From the NCBI GenBank assembly GCA_005885515.1, contig VAWK01000048.1, positions 1 to 38,388 on the forward strand: a stretch of DNA of 38,388 bases, given 5' to 3'. The notes under the pieces are model-generated. The model did no database searches. It was not told where the DNA came from and worked only from the letters and a program-made list of their open reading frames with translations. Positions 15,641-22,088 of this stretch are shown here, one piece after another; within the stretch, counting starts at the first letter, position 1; every line of letters begins with the position of its first letter. This DNA is from Actinomycetota bacterium (lineage in GTDB: Bacteria; Actinomycetota; Thermoleophilia; Solirubrobacterales; Solirubrobacteraceae). The position numbers were made by a program, and so were the translations under genes.

Positions 15641-15915
15641 CTGCGGTCGCGAATGGCGTCGATGAGCTCCCACTTGCCCATTTTTGACCGGCCGGGAATG
15701 CCCGCGCGCCTGGCGACCTCATACAGCTGCTGCCGGTTGCGGTTCTCCAGCGCGTGCCCCGGCCCGCCGCCCCGCTGGCGTCCGCGCCTGGCCTGTTCCT
15801 GAAGCCCCCGGCGGGTGCTCCTGGGGAGGTGGGCGATCGTGCGCTTGCGGGTCGCCGCCCGTTGCGCCTGCTTGACGTTTTTGCGGGCGGCTCGGATCTG
15901 CTTGCTGCTCGCCAT
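15637..15915 (-). CDS. Small basic protein with Rho_N/LEM-like C-terminal domain
   Basis: A 92-aa highly basic protein. Residues 1-50 are Lys/Arg/Gln-rich and helical (SSKQIRAARKNVKQAQRAA), like a nucleic-acid-binding tail. Residues 62-90 (NRQQLYEVARRAGIPGRSKMGKWELIDAIR) match the SAP/HeH/Rho N-terminal helix-extended-loop-helix fold, which binds DNA or RNA. The start at 15915 has AGGAGG 7 nt upstream. It overlaps the DUF488 gene by 4 nt. A nucleoid or plasmid-stabilisation-like role is possible; I can only support a nucleic-acid-binding prediction. Confidence 0.8.
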   Translation of the reverse strand: MASSKQIRAARKNVKQAQRAATRKRTIAHLPRSTRRGLQEQARRGRQRGGGPGHALENRNRQQLYEVARRAGIPGRSKMGKWELIDAIRDRR

Positions 15916-16035
15916 CGTGAACCTCCTCGGGTCGTGCAGAAGAGTGGCTCGAGGTTGGTCTACCCGCTGTTGCGATCGGCATGCGCGCAGCACTGTTGCG
16001 CTTCCTCTCGGGCCAGGTCCGCGAGCCCGGACACA

Positions 16036-16064
16036 CGTCGGGGCGCCCCACTGGCGCCCCGACG
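16036..16064. terminator. Strong 12-bp hairpin
   Basis: CGTCGGGGCGCC (16036-16047), loop CCACT, GGCGCCCCGACG (16053-16064): a perfect 12-bp stem. It lies between the end of the secreted-protein gene (16147) and the start of the Rho_N-like gene (15915), both on the minus strand, so it probably terminates the former. The remaining 15916-16035 shows no gene. Confidence 0.65.
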
Positions 16065-16146
16065 CATTGAGAGCCGCCCGCGCCCTGCGCTCACCGCCAC
16101 TTGGGCATGCGGCTCACGGCCGCCTGGTCAGCCGGCGCGGCGGGAC

Positions 16147-16737
16147 CTAGTGAGGATGCGGATGAGGGCCCAGGTGGAGCGGACGGGGGTGCGGCGGGCA
16201 CGAGCCGCTCTGCTCGACAGCGGTGTTGGTCATGGTTCCGTTACCGCCGATCTTGCCTGCGATCCCACCGGCGCTCAACGTCCCCGTGAAGTTCGCGAGC
16301 AGCCTCGCGGCTGGCGGCGGGGGAGGGGGCCCTGCTGGCACGTGAGCGAAGAGGAACCCGTTCATAGAGCCGGAGCCGCTGTTGACCGCGATGAGCGAGC
16401 CATCGGCCACGGGCGAGACGCCGTTCTTGATCCTGAAGTGCCCGACGGTGGTCCCGTCACCTGTGGTCTGGTTGACGATCGACTTCGCGTGGATCTTTAG
16501 CGTGTCGGTGGCGCCACCGGTGAGCGTGCCGCTGACGGTCCCGGTGTAGGTACCGTCGGTGACCGTGTAGCTGCCGTCAGCCCCGGTGCACGTCTTGGTG
16601 ACTAGGCGCTGAGGCGTCGTGGAGAAGCTCGCCGCGACCTGTTTGGTGGTGGCGGCGTGATTGCCGGTAGCGATTGCGATGCCGGTGGCGGCGAGGACCA
16701 AAACCGGCACGGGCGTCGCGTAGCGAAGCGAGCGCAT
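16147..16737 (-). CDS. Secreted hypothetical protein with Pro-rich linker and His-rich tail
   Basis: A 196-aa exported protein. Residues 1-30 form a signal peptide with a hydrophobic core (VPVLVLAATGIAIATG). The mature part is rich in Thr, Gly and Ser with a beta-strand pattern (GADGSYTVTDGTYTGTVSGTLTGG) resembling a small barrel. A run of six or seven Pro residues at about 137-143 separates a second strand-rich segment. The last 17 residues are Pro/His-rich (CPPHPRPLHLGPHPHPH), a possible metal-binding tail. AAGGAG precedes the ATG. A perfect inverted repeat sits in its promoter region. No family is recognised. Confidence 0.8.
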   Translation of the reverse strand: MRSLRYATPVPVLVLAATGIAIATGNHAATTKQVAASFSTTPQRLVTKTCTGADGSYTVTDGTYTGTVSGTLTGGATDTLKIHAKSIVNQTTGDGTTVGHFRIKNGVSPVADGSLIAVNSGSGSMNGFLFAHVPAGPPPPPPAARLLANFTGTLSAGGIAGKIGGNGTMTNTAVEQSGSCPPHPRPLHLGPHPHPH

Positions 16738-16762
16738 ATGTCAAGACTCCTTTCCTGGCGCT

Positions 16763-16783
16763 GAGTGGTCCAGCTGACCACTC
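16763..16783. promoter_or_regulatory. Perfect inverted repeat GAGTGGTC-N5-GACCACTC
   Basis: Two 8-bp perfect arms separated by CAGCT lie 26 bp upstream of the ATG at 16737 and about 100 bp upstream of the divergent SDR gene. The 21-bp symmetric site is the size expected for a dimeric repressor; as RNA it would form a stable hairpin in the leader of the secreted-protein mRNA. Confidence 0.5.
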
Positions 16784-16873
16784 CCTGATGAGTTAAACCA
16801 CCAACGACCTGCTAAGTCGCGTTGCTGCAACCGATCGTGCGCCGCGAAGGCAGCGCGAGCCGCGGGTGTCGAC

Positions 16874-16879
16874 TAGGGT
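16874..16879 (+). promoter_or_regulatory. -10 hexamer TAGGGT of the SDR gene
   Basis: TAGGGT ends 7 nt before the ATG at 16887, so transcription should begin at or one base before the start codon. No good Shine-Dalgarno exists. Confidence 0.4.
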
Positions 16880-16886
16880 GCAACCG

Positions 16887-17651
16887 ATGAGCGACGTGGC
16901 GCTCGTGACGGGTGCATCATCGGGAATCGGCGCCGAGTTCGCCAAGCAGCTCTCGGCCGGGGGCTACGAGGTCATCCTCGTCGCCCGACGGGCCGAGCTC
17001 ATGGAGCAGATGGCAGCGCAGCTGTCGCGGCCCGCGCACGTGATCGCCTGCGATCTCGTCCACGACGCGCCGTCGCTGGCGAGCCGGGTCGCCGACCTCG
17101 GCCTGCAGGTCGACCTGCTCGTCAACAACGCCGGCTTTGGCACGCATGGGCGCTTCGCCGCGGTAGACGCCGCTCGAGAGGCCGAAGAGGTACGGCTTAA
17201 CTGCGAGGCGCTGGTCACGCTGACGCATGCGTTCCTGCCGGGCATGATCGAGCGCGGCCGCGGCGGGGTGATCACGGTCGCCTCGACCGCCGGTATGCAG
17301 CCCATCCCATATGAGGCGACCTACAGCGCCTCAAAGGCGTTCGCCCGCACCTTCAGCGATGCCTTGAGCGCCGAGCTGCGCGGAACCGGCGTGCGCGTGC
17401 TCTGCGTGAATCCCGGCCCCGTGCCAACAGACTGGCAGCGGGTAGCCGGCTATGACCCAGACTACCTTCCGCCCGTTCCGGGGAAGATCACGGCCGCCCG
17501 CGTGGCGAAGGAGTCGCTGCGCGCCTTCCAGCGCGGCCGCCGCACGATCATCCCTGGGTTCGTGATGCGCTGGTACATGCGCATCAACTCGCCCGCGCCG
17601 CTGCCGCTCAAGCTGCGCGTGGTCGAGCGCATGTACAGACCCGCGCGATAG
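16887..17651 (+). CDS. Short-chain dehydrogenase/reductase (SDR), DltE-like
   Basis: A 254-aa classical SDR. TGASSGIG at 8-15, NNAG at 80-83, the catalytic Ser in VASTAG (about 133) and YSASK with Tyr146/Lys150 are all intact. VARR after the second strand suggests NADP(H). The C-terminal region (RGRRTIIPGFVMRWYMRINSPAPLPLKLR) ends in a hydrophobic/basic helix as in the DltE-like subgroup and may touch the membrane. A GTG 21 nt upstream would add seven residues, but the ATG fits both the family start and the -10 at 16874-16879. It is followed by a hairpin. Substrate unknown. Confidence 0.93.
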   Translation: MSDVALVTGASSGIGAEFAKQLSAGGYEVILVARRAELMEQMAAQLSRPAHVIACDLVHDAPSLASRVADLGLQVDLLVNNAGFGTHGRFAAVDAAREAEEVRLNCEALVTLTHAFLPGMIERGRGGVITVASTAGMQPIPYEATYSASKAFARTFSDALSAELRGTGVRVLCVNPGPVPTDWQRVAGYDPDYLPPVPGKITAARVAKESLRAFQRGRRTIIPGFVMRWYMRINSPAPLPLKLRVVERMYRPAR

Positions 17652-17654
17652 GCA

Positions 17655-17671
17655 CCTGCCGCGGCGGCAGG
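17655..17671 (+). terminator. Terminator hairpin after the SDR gene
   Basis: CCTGCCG-CGG-CGGCAGG begins 4 nt after the stop codon. An alternative stem GGCCGG/CCGGCC (17670-17675, 17682-17687) overlaps it. Confidence 0.5.
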
Positions 17672-17704
17672 CCGGCAGCGCCCGGCCGGGTATCGTCAGA
17701 CCTG

Positions 17705-17872
17705 TTGAGGGCGCTGGCAAGCCGAGTGGTGAACGTGCTCGATGAGGATCCCGAGCTGACGGGGACCAGGCGCGTCGAGCGCGGGGTGCTGCTCAAAGGC
17801 TCCGCGCCGGCAGAGCTGCGCGAGTTGGCCGGCGGCGGCGTCGGCCGCCTGACCCGCCGGCGCTCCGCGTAG
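17705..17872 (+). CDS. Possible small protein (55 aa), TTG start
   Basis: An open frame from TTG 17705 to TAG 17870-17872 encodes a protein with VVNVLDEDPELTGTRRVERG and then VLLKGSAPAELRELAGGG. Nearly 90 % of its codons end in G or C, like real genes here. TATCGT (17691-17696) lies 8 nt before the TTG, the geometry seen at several leaderless genes in the window. An internal GTG at 17726 or 17729 is an alternative start. No family is recognised, and it could also be the tail of a lost longer gene. Confidence 0.4.
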   Translation: MRALASRVVNVLDEDPELTGTRRVERGVLLKGSAPAELRELAGGGVGRLTRRRSA

Positions 17873-18107
17873 CGCGACCCGGGCGCTCGTGGAGACGTCC
17901 GAGAGGCGTGCCGGCCGGATTGTCATCGTTCTGACAGCGCCCGTTGACGCCGGGGACGGGACTGTGGACCATCGCCCTGAACGCGACGCTGGACACGGAC
18001 TCCGTCCAAGGAGGGGACACCCGAGCGTGAGGGAGGAGTGGCGGGGCCCAGGGCACGGATGCCTGGCTCCGCAGCGCGAGCGTGGTCGCCCCGCGGCGGC
18101 GCGCAGC
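17873..18107. other. Intergenic stretch with no recognisable gene
   Basis: This lies between the small ORF and the TerC gene end. It contains a short inverted repeat TGTCA-N6-TGACA near 17921-17936 and a GGAGGGGAC segment near 18010, but no open frame with credible composition on either strand. Confidence 0.4.
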
Positions 18108-19004
18108 TCACGCGCGCCGCGCCGACAGCGAGACCGCGGCGCCGATCGCAAAGGCCGTGCCGACGACGATCAGGCTTGCCGCCGGACCGACGTGGACGAT
18201 ATCGCTGGATAGGAGCTTGAGCGCGGCGAGAAGGAGCAGGACCGCGATCGTCTGGTTGATATAGCGCAGGCGCGCGCGTGCGATCACGATCAGCTGGTAG
18301 AGCGGGCGCAGCCCGAGCAGGGCAAACAGATTCGCCGTCAGCAGAACGGGCAGTTGGTGGCTGATCGCGAGCCCGGCCGGAATCGAATCCGCGGCGAAGG
18401 CGACGTCGGCGGCGACAAGCGCGATCAGGCACATCAGCGCCGGCGTGGCGTACCGCCGGTCGCCGCGGCTGACGATCCAGCGTCGCTGGACGTGCTCGCT
18501 GACGGGGAGGCGTCGCTGTAGCGCCGCCACCACTCGGCCGGAGCCGTGGCCATGCCCCGAGCCGGCGCGCGCGGTCTGCCAGGCCAGCACGAGTAGCAGC
18601 AGACCGAGGGCATAGGCGATCGGGTGCACCGCGTCGAACAGCGCCACGCCCACCAGGATTGCGGGCGCGCGCACGGCGAACGCAAACAGGCTCGCCAGGG
18701 ACACGAGGCGGCTCTGTTCGGTGCGAGGAAGCTCGAAAGCGGCGATCAGGACGACGAACACGAACACGTTGTCGATCGAGAGGGCGCGCTCGATCAGGTA
18801 CACCGCGGCATAGGCGCTGGCTTCGTCGGCATCGGCAAGCAGGCCGAAGAGTGCGGTCGGGAGCAGGCCGATGAGGAGCCATACGACGCTCCATCTCGCG
18901 GCGATCGAGAAGCTCGAGCGCGCGCTGGAGCCTTGCTGGCGCGCTTCCCACCAGTATGCAAGTCCGGTCACGCCGGCCACACAGCCGACCGCTGCCTCGC
19001 GCAT
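18108..19004 (-). CDS. TerC family integral membrane protein
   Basis: A 298-aa polytopic protein with about eight or nine helices. The TerC acidic motifs are present: LIERALSIDNVFVFVVL (about 70-86) and VAADVAFAADSIPAGLAIS (about 197-215), followed by ANLFALLGLRPLY. Asp residues in these motifs form the metal site of the LysE-related TerC superfamily; characterised members (Alx, MeeF/YkoY, YceF) act as Mn2+ exporters or metallate secreted proteins. A His/Gly loop (GSGHGHGSG, about 149-157) sits between the halves and may bind metal. It is last in a minus-strand run 37 bp behind a NarL-type two-component system, which may control it. Confidence 0.93.
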   Translation of the reverse strand: MREAAVGCVAGVTGLAYWWEARQQGSSARSSFSIAARWSVVWLLIGLLPTALFGLLADADEASAYAAVYLIERALSIDNVFVFVVLIAAFELPRTEQSRLVSLASLFAFAVRAPAILVGVALFDAVHPIAYALGLLLLVLAWQTARAGSGHGHGSGRVVAALQRRLPVSEHVQRRWIVSRGDRRYATPALMCLIALVAADVAFAADSIPAGLAISHQLPVLLTANLFALLGLRPLYQLIVIARARLRYINQTIAVLLLLAALKLLSSDIVHVGPAASLIVVGTAFAIGAAVSLSARRA

Positions 19005-19041
19005 GCTCGCGTCTAGTGCGACGTGCCAGGACGGGAACGGG

Positions 19042-19695
19042 TCACGCTTCGACGAGCCCGTTCCGAATCGCGTAGCGGGTCAGCTCGACGCGGTCGCGCA
19101 TGCCGAGCTTCTCGAGGATGTTCGTGCGGTGGCGATCGACCGTCTTCTCGCTGATCACCAGGGCCTCGGCGATCTGCCGGTTGGTGTAGCTCTCGGCCAC
19201 GAGCTTGACGACTTCGGTCTCGCGAGGCGTCAGCAGGTCACGCGGCTGCTGGCCGTCGCGCGCGCCTCGCAGGTAGTCGTTGATCAGCGCAGTGACCGCG
19301 CTCGGGTACAAGAACGGCTCGCCGCGCATCGTCGCGCGACAGGCCTCCACGAGGTCGCGGTCGGCGACCTTCTTGACGACGTAGCCCGACGCCCCCGCGC
19401 GGAGTGCCTCGTATAGGTACTGCTCGCTCTCGTGCATCGACAGGATTAGAACGCGCACATCCGCGTGGCGCCGGTGAAGCTCCCTGGTGGCCTGAAGGCC
19501 GGTCATTCGCGGCATCGAGATATCGAGGATGGCCAGGTCGATGTCGGTGGTCGACGCCAGCTTCAGCGCCTCGGCACCGTCGCCTGCTTCGGCGACCACT
19601 TCGAGGTCGGGCTGCGCGTCGAGGATTAGCCGCAGCCCGCGTCGCACCAGTCCGTGGTCATCGGCTAGCAGGATCCTGGTGGTCAGCCGCTGCAT
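19042..19695 (-). CDS. NarL/FixJ-family response regulator
   Basis: A 217-aa regulator. The receiver spans residues 6-122 with the acidic pair Asp12/Asp13, phospho-acceptor Asp58 (AILDISMPR), Ser at about 86 and Lys at about 108 (YVVKKV). A LuxR-type HTH at about 152-212 has LTPRETEVVKLVAES and the recognition helix region SEKTVDRHRTNILEKLG. The gene overlaps the 3' end of the histidine-kinase gene by 13 nt, so the two form a cognate pair with coupled translation. Probable targets are its own cluster, including TerC (inference). Confidence 0.95.
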   Translation of the reverse strand: MQRLTTRILLADDHGLVRRGLRLILDAQPDLEVVAEAGDGAEALKLASTTDIDLAILDISMPRMTGLQATRELHRRHADVRVLILSMHESEQYLYEALRAGASGYVVKKVADRDLVEACRATMRGEPFLYPSAVTALINDYLRGARDGQQPRDLLTPRETEVVKLVAESYTNRQIAEALVISEKTVDRHRTNILEKLGMRDRVELTRYAIRNGLVEA

Positions 19696-20711
19696 CGCGC
19701 ACCGTCGAGAGGTAGCTCGAGACGCAGTTCGGTCCCGGCCCCGTGGAGGGGTGGCTCGATCGTCAGCTTGGCGCCGATCAGCCCGGCTCGCTCGCGCATC
19801 CCGCGCACTCCGTTCCCGTCCGCCGCGCCCCGGTTCGGCAGGCCGCGACCGTGGTCCCGGATGGTCAGCGTGAGCAGATCTGGGTCGCTCGAAACCGTCA
19901 ACTCCGCGCTGTCAGACCCGGCGTGGCGAGCGACGTTGGTGAGCGCCTCTTGAGCTATCCGGTACACCGCCAGCTCGGCTTCGCTCCCGAGCGCAGGGAT
20001 CGGAGTCGCGATCTGCCGCTCGACGCGCACGCCGGCGCGGCGCCCGAATCCGTCGCTCAGCGCCGCCAGGGCGCTGGCGAGGCCGAGGTCATTGAGCGTC
20101 TCCGGCCGCAGATCGGTCGCGATACGTCGAACGTCCTCGAGGCTCGCGCGCGCGGCCGCCTGGGCTTCGCGCAGTTCGCCGCTCAGCTCGCGCGGCAGCC
20201 GCTCCTGAGCTCGGCTGAGCTGGAGCAGCACGGCCGTCAGCGTCTGCCCGACCTCGTCGTGAAGCTCCTGCGCGACGCGAAGCCGCTCGGACTCGTGTGC
20301 GGCCAGCACCCGACGGGACACCTCACGCTGCTCGCGCTCGAGCCGCGCGAGCATGTCGTTGAACGTGGCCGCGAGCTCTCCGGCCTCCGAGATGGGCCTG
20401 GCATCCGGGATCCGCTGACCGGGGCTGGCCAGGTCAACGCGCCGAGCAAGCGCGTTCAGCTTTTGCAGCGGCGCAACGAACCGGTGTACCAAGAACACGT
20501 TTATAAGCGCGACCAATGCGAGCGCGACCAGGAGCACGATCGCCTCATCCACCGCGACCGTGGAGAACTTGCGGGGCGCCAGAACCAGGACCGTTAGCAG
20601 GCACGCCGCGACGAGCAGCGCCGCGTTGGCGGCCACCACACGCTGAAGCAGCGGGCGGTAGCGCCCCCGGCCCGCGCGGCGACGCGGAGCCTCGTCGGCA
20701 GAAGAGCTCAT
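19683..20711 (-). CDS. NarL-type sensor histidine kinase with HAMP domain
   Basis: A 342-aa membrane kinase. Two helices (about 25-46 and 55-77) enclose only a very short external loop (about 10 residues), so sensing is probably within the membrane or cytoplasm. A HAMP domain (77-130) is followed by HisKA_3 with phospho-acceptor His151 in AQELHDEVGQTL, then an HATPase_c domain (about 240-340) with IAQEALTNVARHA, DHGRGLP and GVRGMRERAGLIGA. The start is ATG 20711; an upstream in-frame extension is Arg/Ala-rich and not family-like. It overlaps the response-regulator gene by 13 nt. Confidence 0.93.
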   Translation of the reverse strand: MSSSADEAPRRRAGRGRYRPLLQRVVAANAALLVAACLLTVLVLAPRKFSTVAVDEAIVLLVALALVALINVFLVHRFVAPLQKLNALARRVDLASPGQRIPDARPISEAGELAATFNDMLARLEREQREVSRRVLAAHESERLRVAQELHDEVGQTLTAVLLQLSRAQERLPRELSGELREAQAAARASLEDVRRIATDLRPETLNDLGLASALAALSDGFGRRAGVRVERQIATPIPALGSEAELAVYRIAQEALTNVARHAGSDSAELTVSSDPDLLTLTIRDHGRGLPNRGAADGNGVRGMRERAGLIGAKLTIEPPLHGAGTELRLELPLDGARCSG

Positions 20712-20922
20712 CGAGCTATTCTTACGCCCCGGTGCCGGGCGTCTCAACAGCGCTCGATGTGCAGGTAGGACTGCACCGCCGGCACTACTTTCCTCGCGGG
20801 CGACCGCGGGCGCGCCGGGGCGCGCAGCGGTGAGCGCCCGAGGCGTTTGGGCGCGGGTGATGCGCGCCTCCGCCCGAGCGCCTCGTCGGAGCGCTTCGGC
20901 GGGCGCGCGAGCTGACATTGCG

Positions 20923-21105
20923 TCACCGGCTCCACGCGTTGGTCACCTCTTGCGCGTCCAGGACGGCCCAGGCGACCCGCTCGATGATCTGGCGCGAGGC
21001 GTGCTCGTCGGCAAGCTGGTCGGGCTTGACTTCCTCGTCCATCAGCACGGGCGCGTCGATGCTGGGTCGCCGGGAGATATCGGCGATTACGATGATCCTT
21101 GCCAT
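20923..21105 (-). CDS. Small conserved-looking protein (60 aa)
   Basis: Begins MARIIVIADISRRPSIDAPV and then has LMDEEVKPDQLADEHASRQI and an amphipathic helix IERVAWAVLDAQEV. An AAGGAG site lies upstream of the ATG at 21105, which makes translation likely. The protein is acidic and soluble, with a strand followed by helices. It lies 40 bp behind the orphan response regulator and 211 bp before the histidine kinase, all on one strand. I do not recognise a characterised family; the position suggests a role in or regulation by the signalling module (inference). Confidence 0.75.
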   Translation of the reverse strand: MARIIVIADISRRPSIDAPVLMDEEVKPDQLADEHASRQIIERVAWAVLDAQEVTNAWSR

Positions 21106-21145
21106 GGGCTGCTCCTTGCGTCGTGAGCTGCGCGTGATCGTCCGG

Positions 21146-21868
21146 TCAGCCTCGAAGCGGGCTGGCTGGGCGGGGACGTGGAATGAGACGTTCGCGGTCG
21201 AGCCGGCGCTGAGGCCGATCTGACGCGGATGCCTCGCCGGGCAGAGGCTCGAGGTCTCGGAGCATCGCGTCGGCGCGGCAGTTGAGCTCGCGCGCCGACA
21301 TGGCGAGGGTCCTGGCGATCTCGACCCGCGGAATGCCCGCCAGCAACATTCCGAACAGCATCTGCTCACGCTCGGGTAGCCGGCGACGCAACATGTCAGC
21401 CAGCGGCTGCGACACCCGCGGCAGCAACCGCCTGCCGCGCACCACCGAGCGGACGGCATCGCAAAGCTCCGATCCGAGGACTCCCTTGTTGAGCACGGCA
21501 CCGGCGCCGGCGACGGCGCAACAGGCTGCTAGATGATCGTTGGCGAAGGCCGAGAAGATGATCACATGCGGCGGGTCAGGCAGCCGCCTGAGCTGGCGGC
21601 AAAGCCACAGGCCGTTGCGCCCGCCGAGCTGATAGTCGACGACCGCCACGTCGATTCGCTCGGCCTCCGCCCGCGCGGCCGCGCCCTCGGCGTCGATGCA
21701 CACTGCGGCGACGCTGAAGTTCGGCTGGCAATCGAGCAACTGCTGCAGCCCCAGCCGTACGGCTGGGTGATCGTCCACGATCATCAGCCGGACCTGCTTG
21801 GCGCTCGCGTCGGTCCCAGGCGTTCGATCTTCGCTGCCGCGTTTGGCGTCTCGCCCTCCGGTAAGCAT
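21146..21868 (-). CDS. Orphan response regulator with degenerate LuxR-type HTH
   Basis: A 240-aa protein. The receiver (about 27-145) keeps all phosphorylation residues: Asp32/Asp33, Asp78 (AVVDYQLGGRNG), Ser in VIIFSAFAND and Lys in VLNKG. The C-terminal domain (about 168-215) starts as LuxR-type HTH (LPEREQMLFGMLLAG, then VEIARTLAMS), but the recognition helix, normally TVxxHxxxIxxKL, reads RELNCRADAMLRDL; DNA contacts may be lost or altered. The start at 21868 has a strong AAGGAGGA site. No kinase is adjacent, but the NarL pair 0.4 kb downstream could phosphorylate it. An inverted repeat lies upstream. Confidence 0.9.
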   Translation of the reverse strand: MLTGGRDAKRGSEDRTPGTDASAKQVRLMIVDDHPAVRLGLQQLLDCQPNFSVAAVCIDAEGAAARAEAERIDVAVVDYQLGGRNGLWLCRQLRRLPDPPHVIIFSAFANDHLAACCAVAGAGAVLNKGVLGSELCDAVRSVVRGRRLLPRVSQPLADMLRRRLPEREQMLFGMLLAGIPRVEIARTLAMSARELNCRADAMLRDLEPLPGEASASDRPQRRLDRERLIPRPRPASPLRG

Positions 21869-21922
21869 CGTTCCTCCTTCGTCGTTCTGCTCAACACGCT
21901 CGCATGCGGCGGCACGATGGCA

Positions 21923-21940
21923 ATGGGGTGCGGACCCCAT
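21923..21940. promoter_or_regulatory. Inverted repeat ATGGGGT-GCGG-ACCCCAT
   Basis: Perfect 7-bp arms lie 54 bp upstream of the orphan regulator start and about 150 bp upstream of the divergent secreted-protein gene. Its place in a divergent promoter region of 220 bp makes it a candidate operator. The rest of 21869-22088 shows no gene. Confidence 0.45.
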
Positions 21941-22088
21941 CTTGCGTGGCCGACCGCCGACTGCTCGGGCCACGGGCCCGCGGTGGGCAGCTGTCGCGGC
22001 TCGCGACGGCACGCGGAGCGAGCCCCGGAGCGAGTGCGAAATCGTGCTTGAGCACGCCACGATCGGGGTAATGCCCTAGCTCGAGCGA

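Noticed and set aside
17688-17693. GGGTAT as a SigB/SigF-type -10 element before the small ORF
   Set aside because: No GTTT-like -35 lies 14-17 nt upstream; the same bases fit a plain TATCGT hexamer.
17889-18212. A 107-codon plus-strand frame in the gap before TerC
   Set aside because: Arg/Gly/Asp-rich, runs into the 3' end of TerC on the other strand and has no ribosome-binding site.
17923-18951. A 342-codon minus-strand frame overlapping the TerC gene in another frame
   Set aside because: It is Arg/Pro-rich with no membrane segments; the TerC frame has motifs and expected length.
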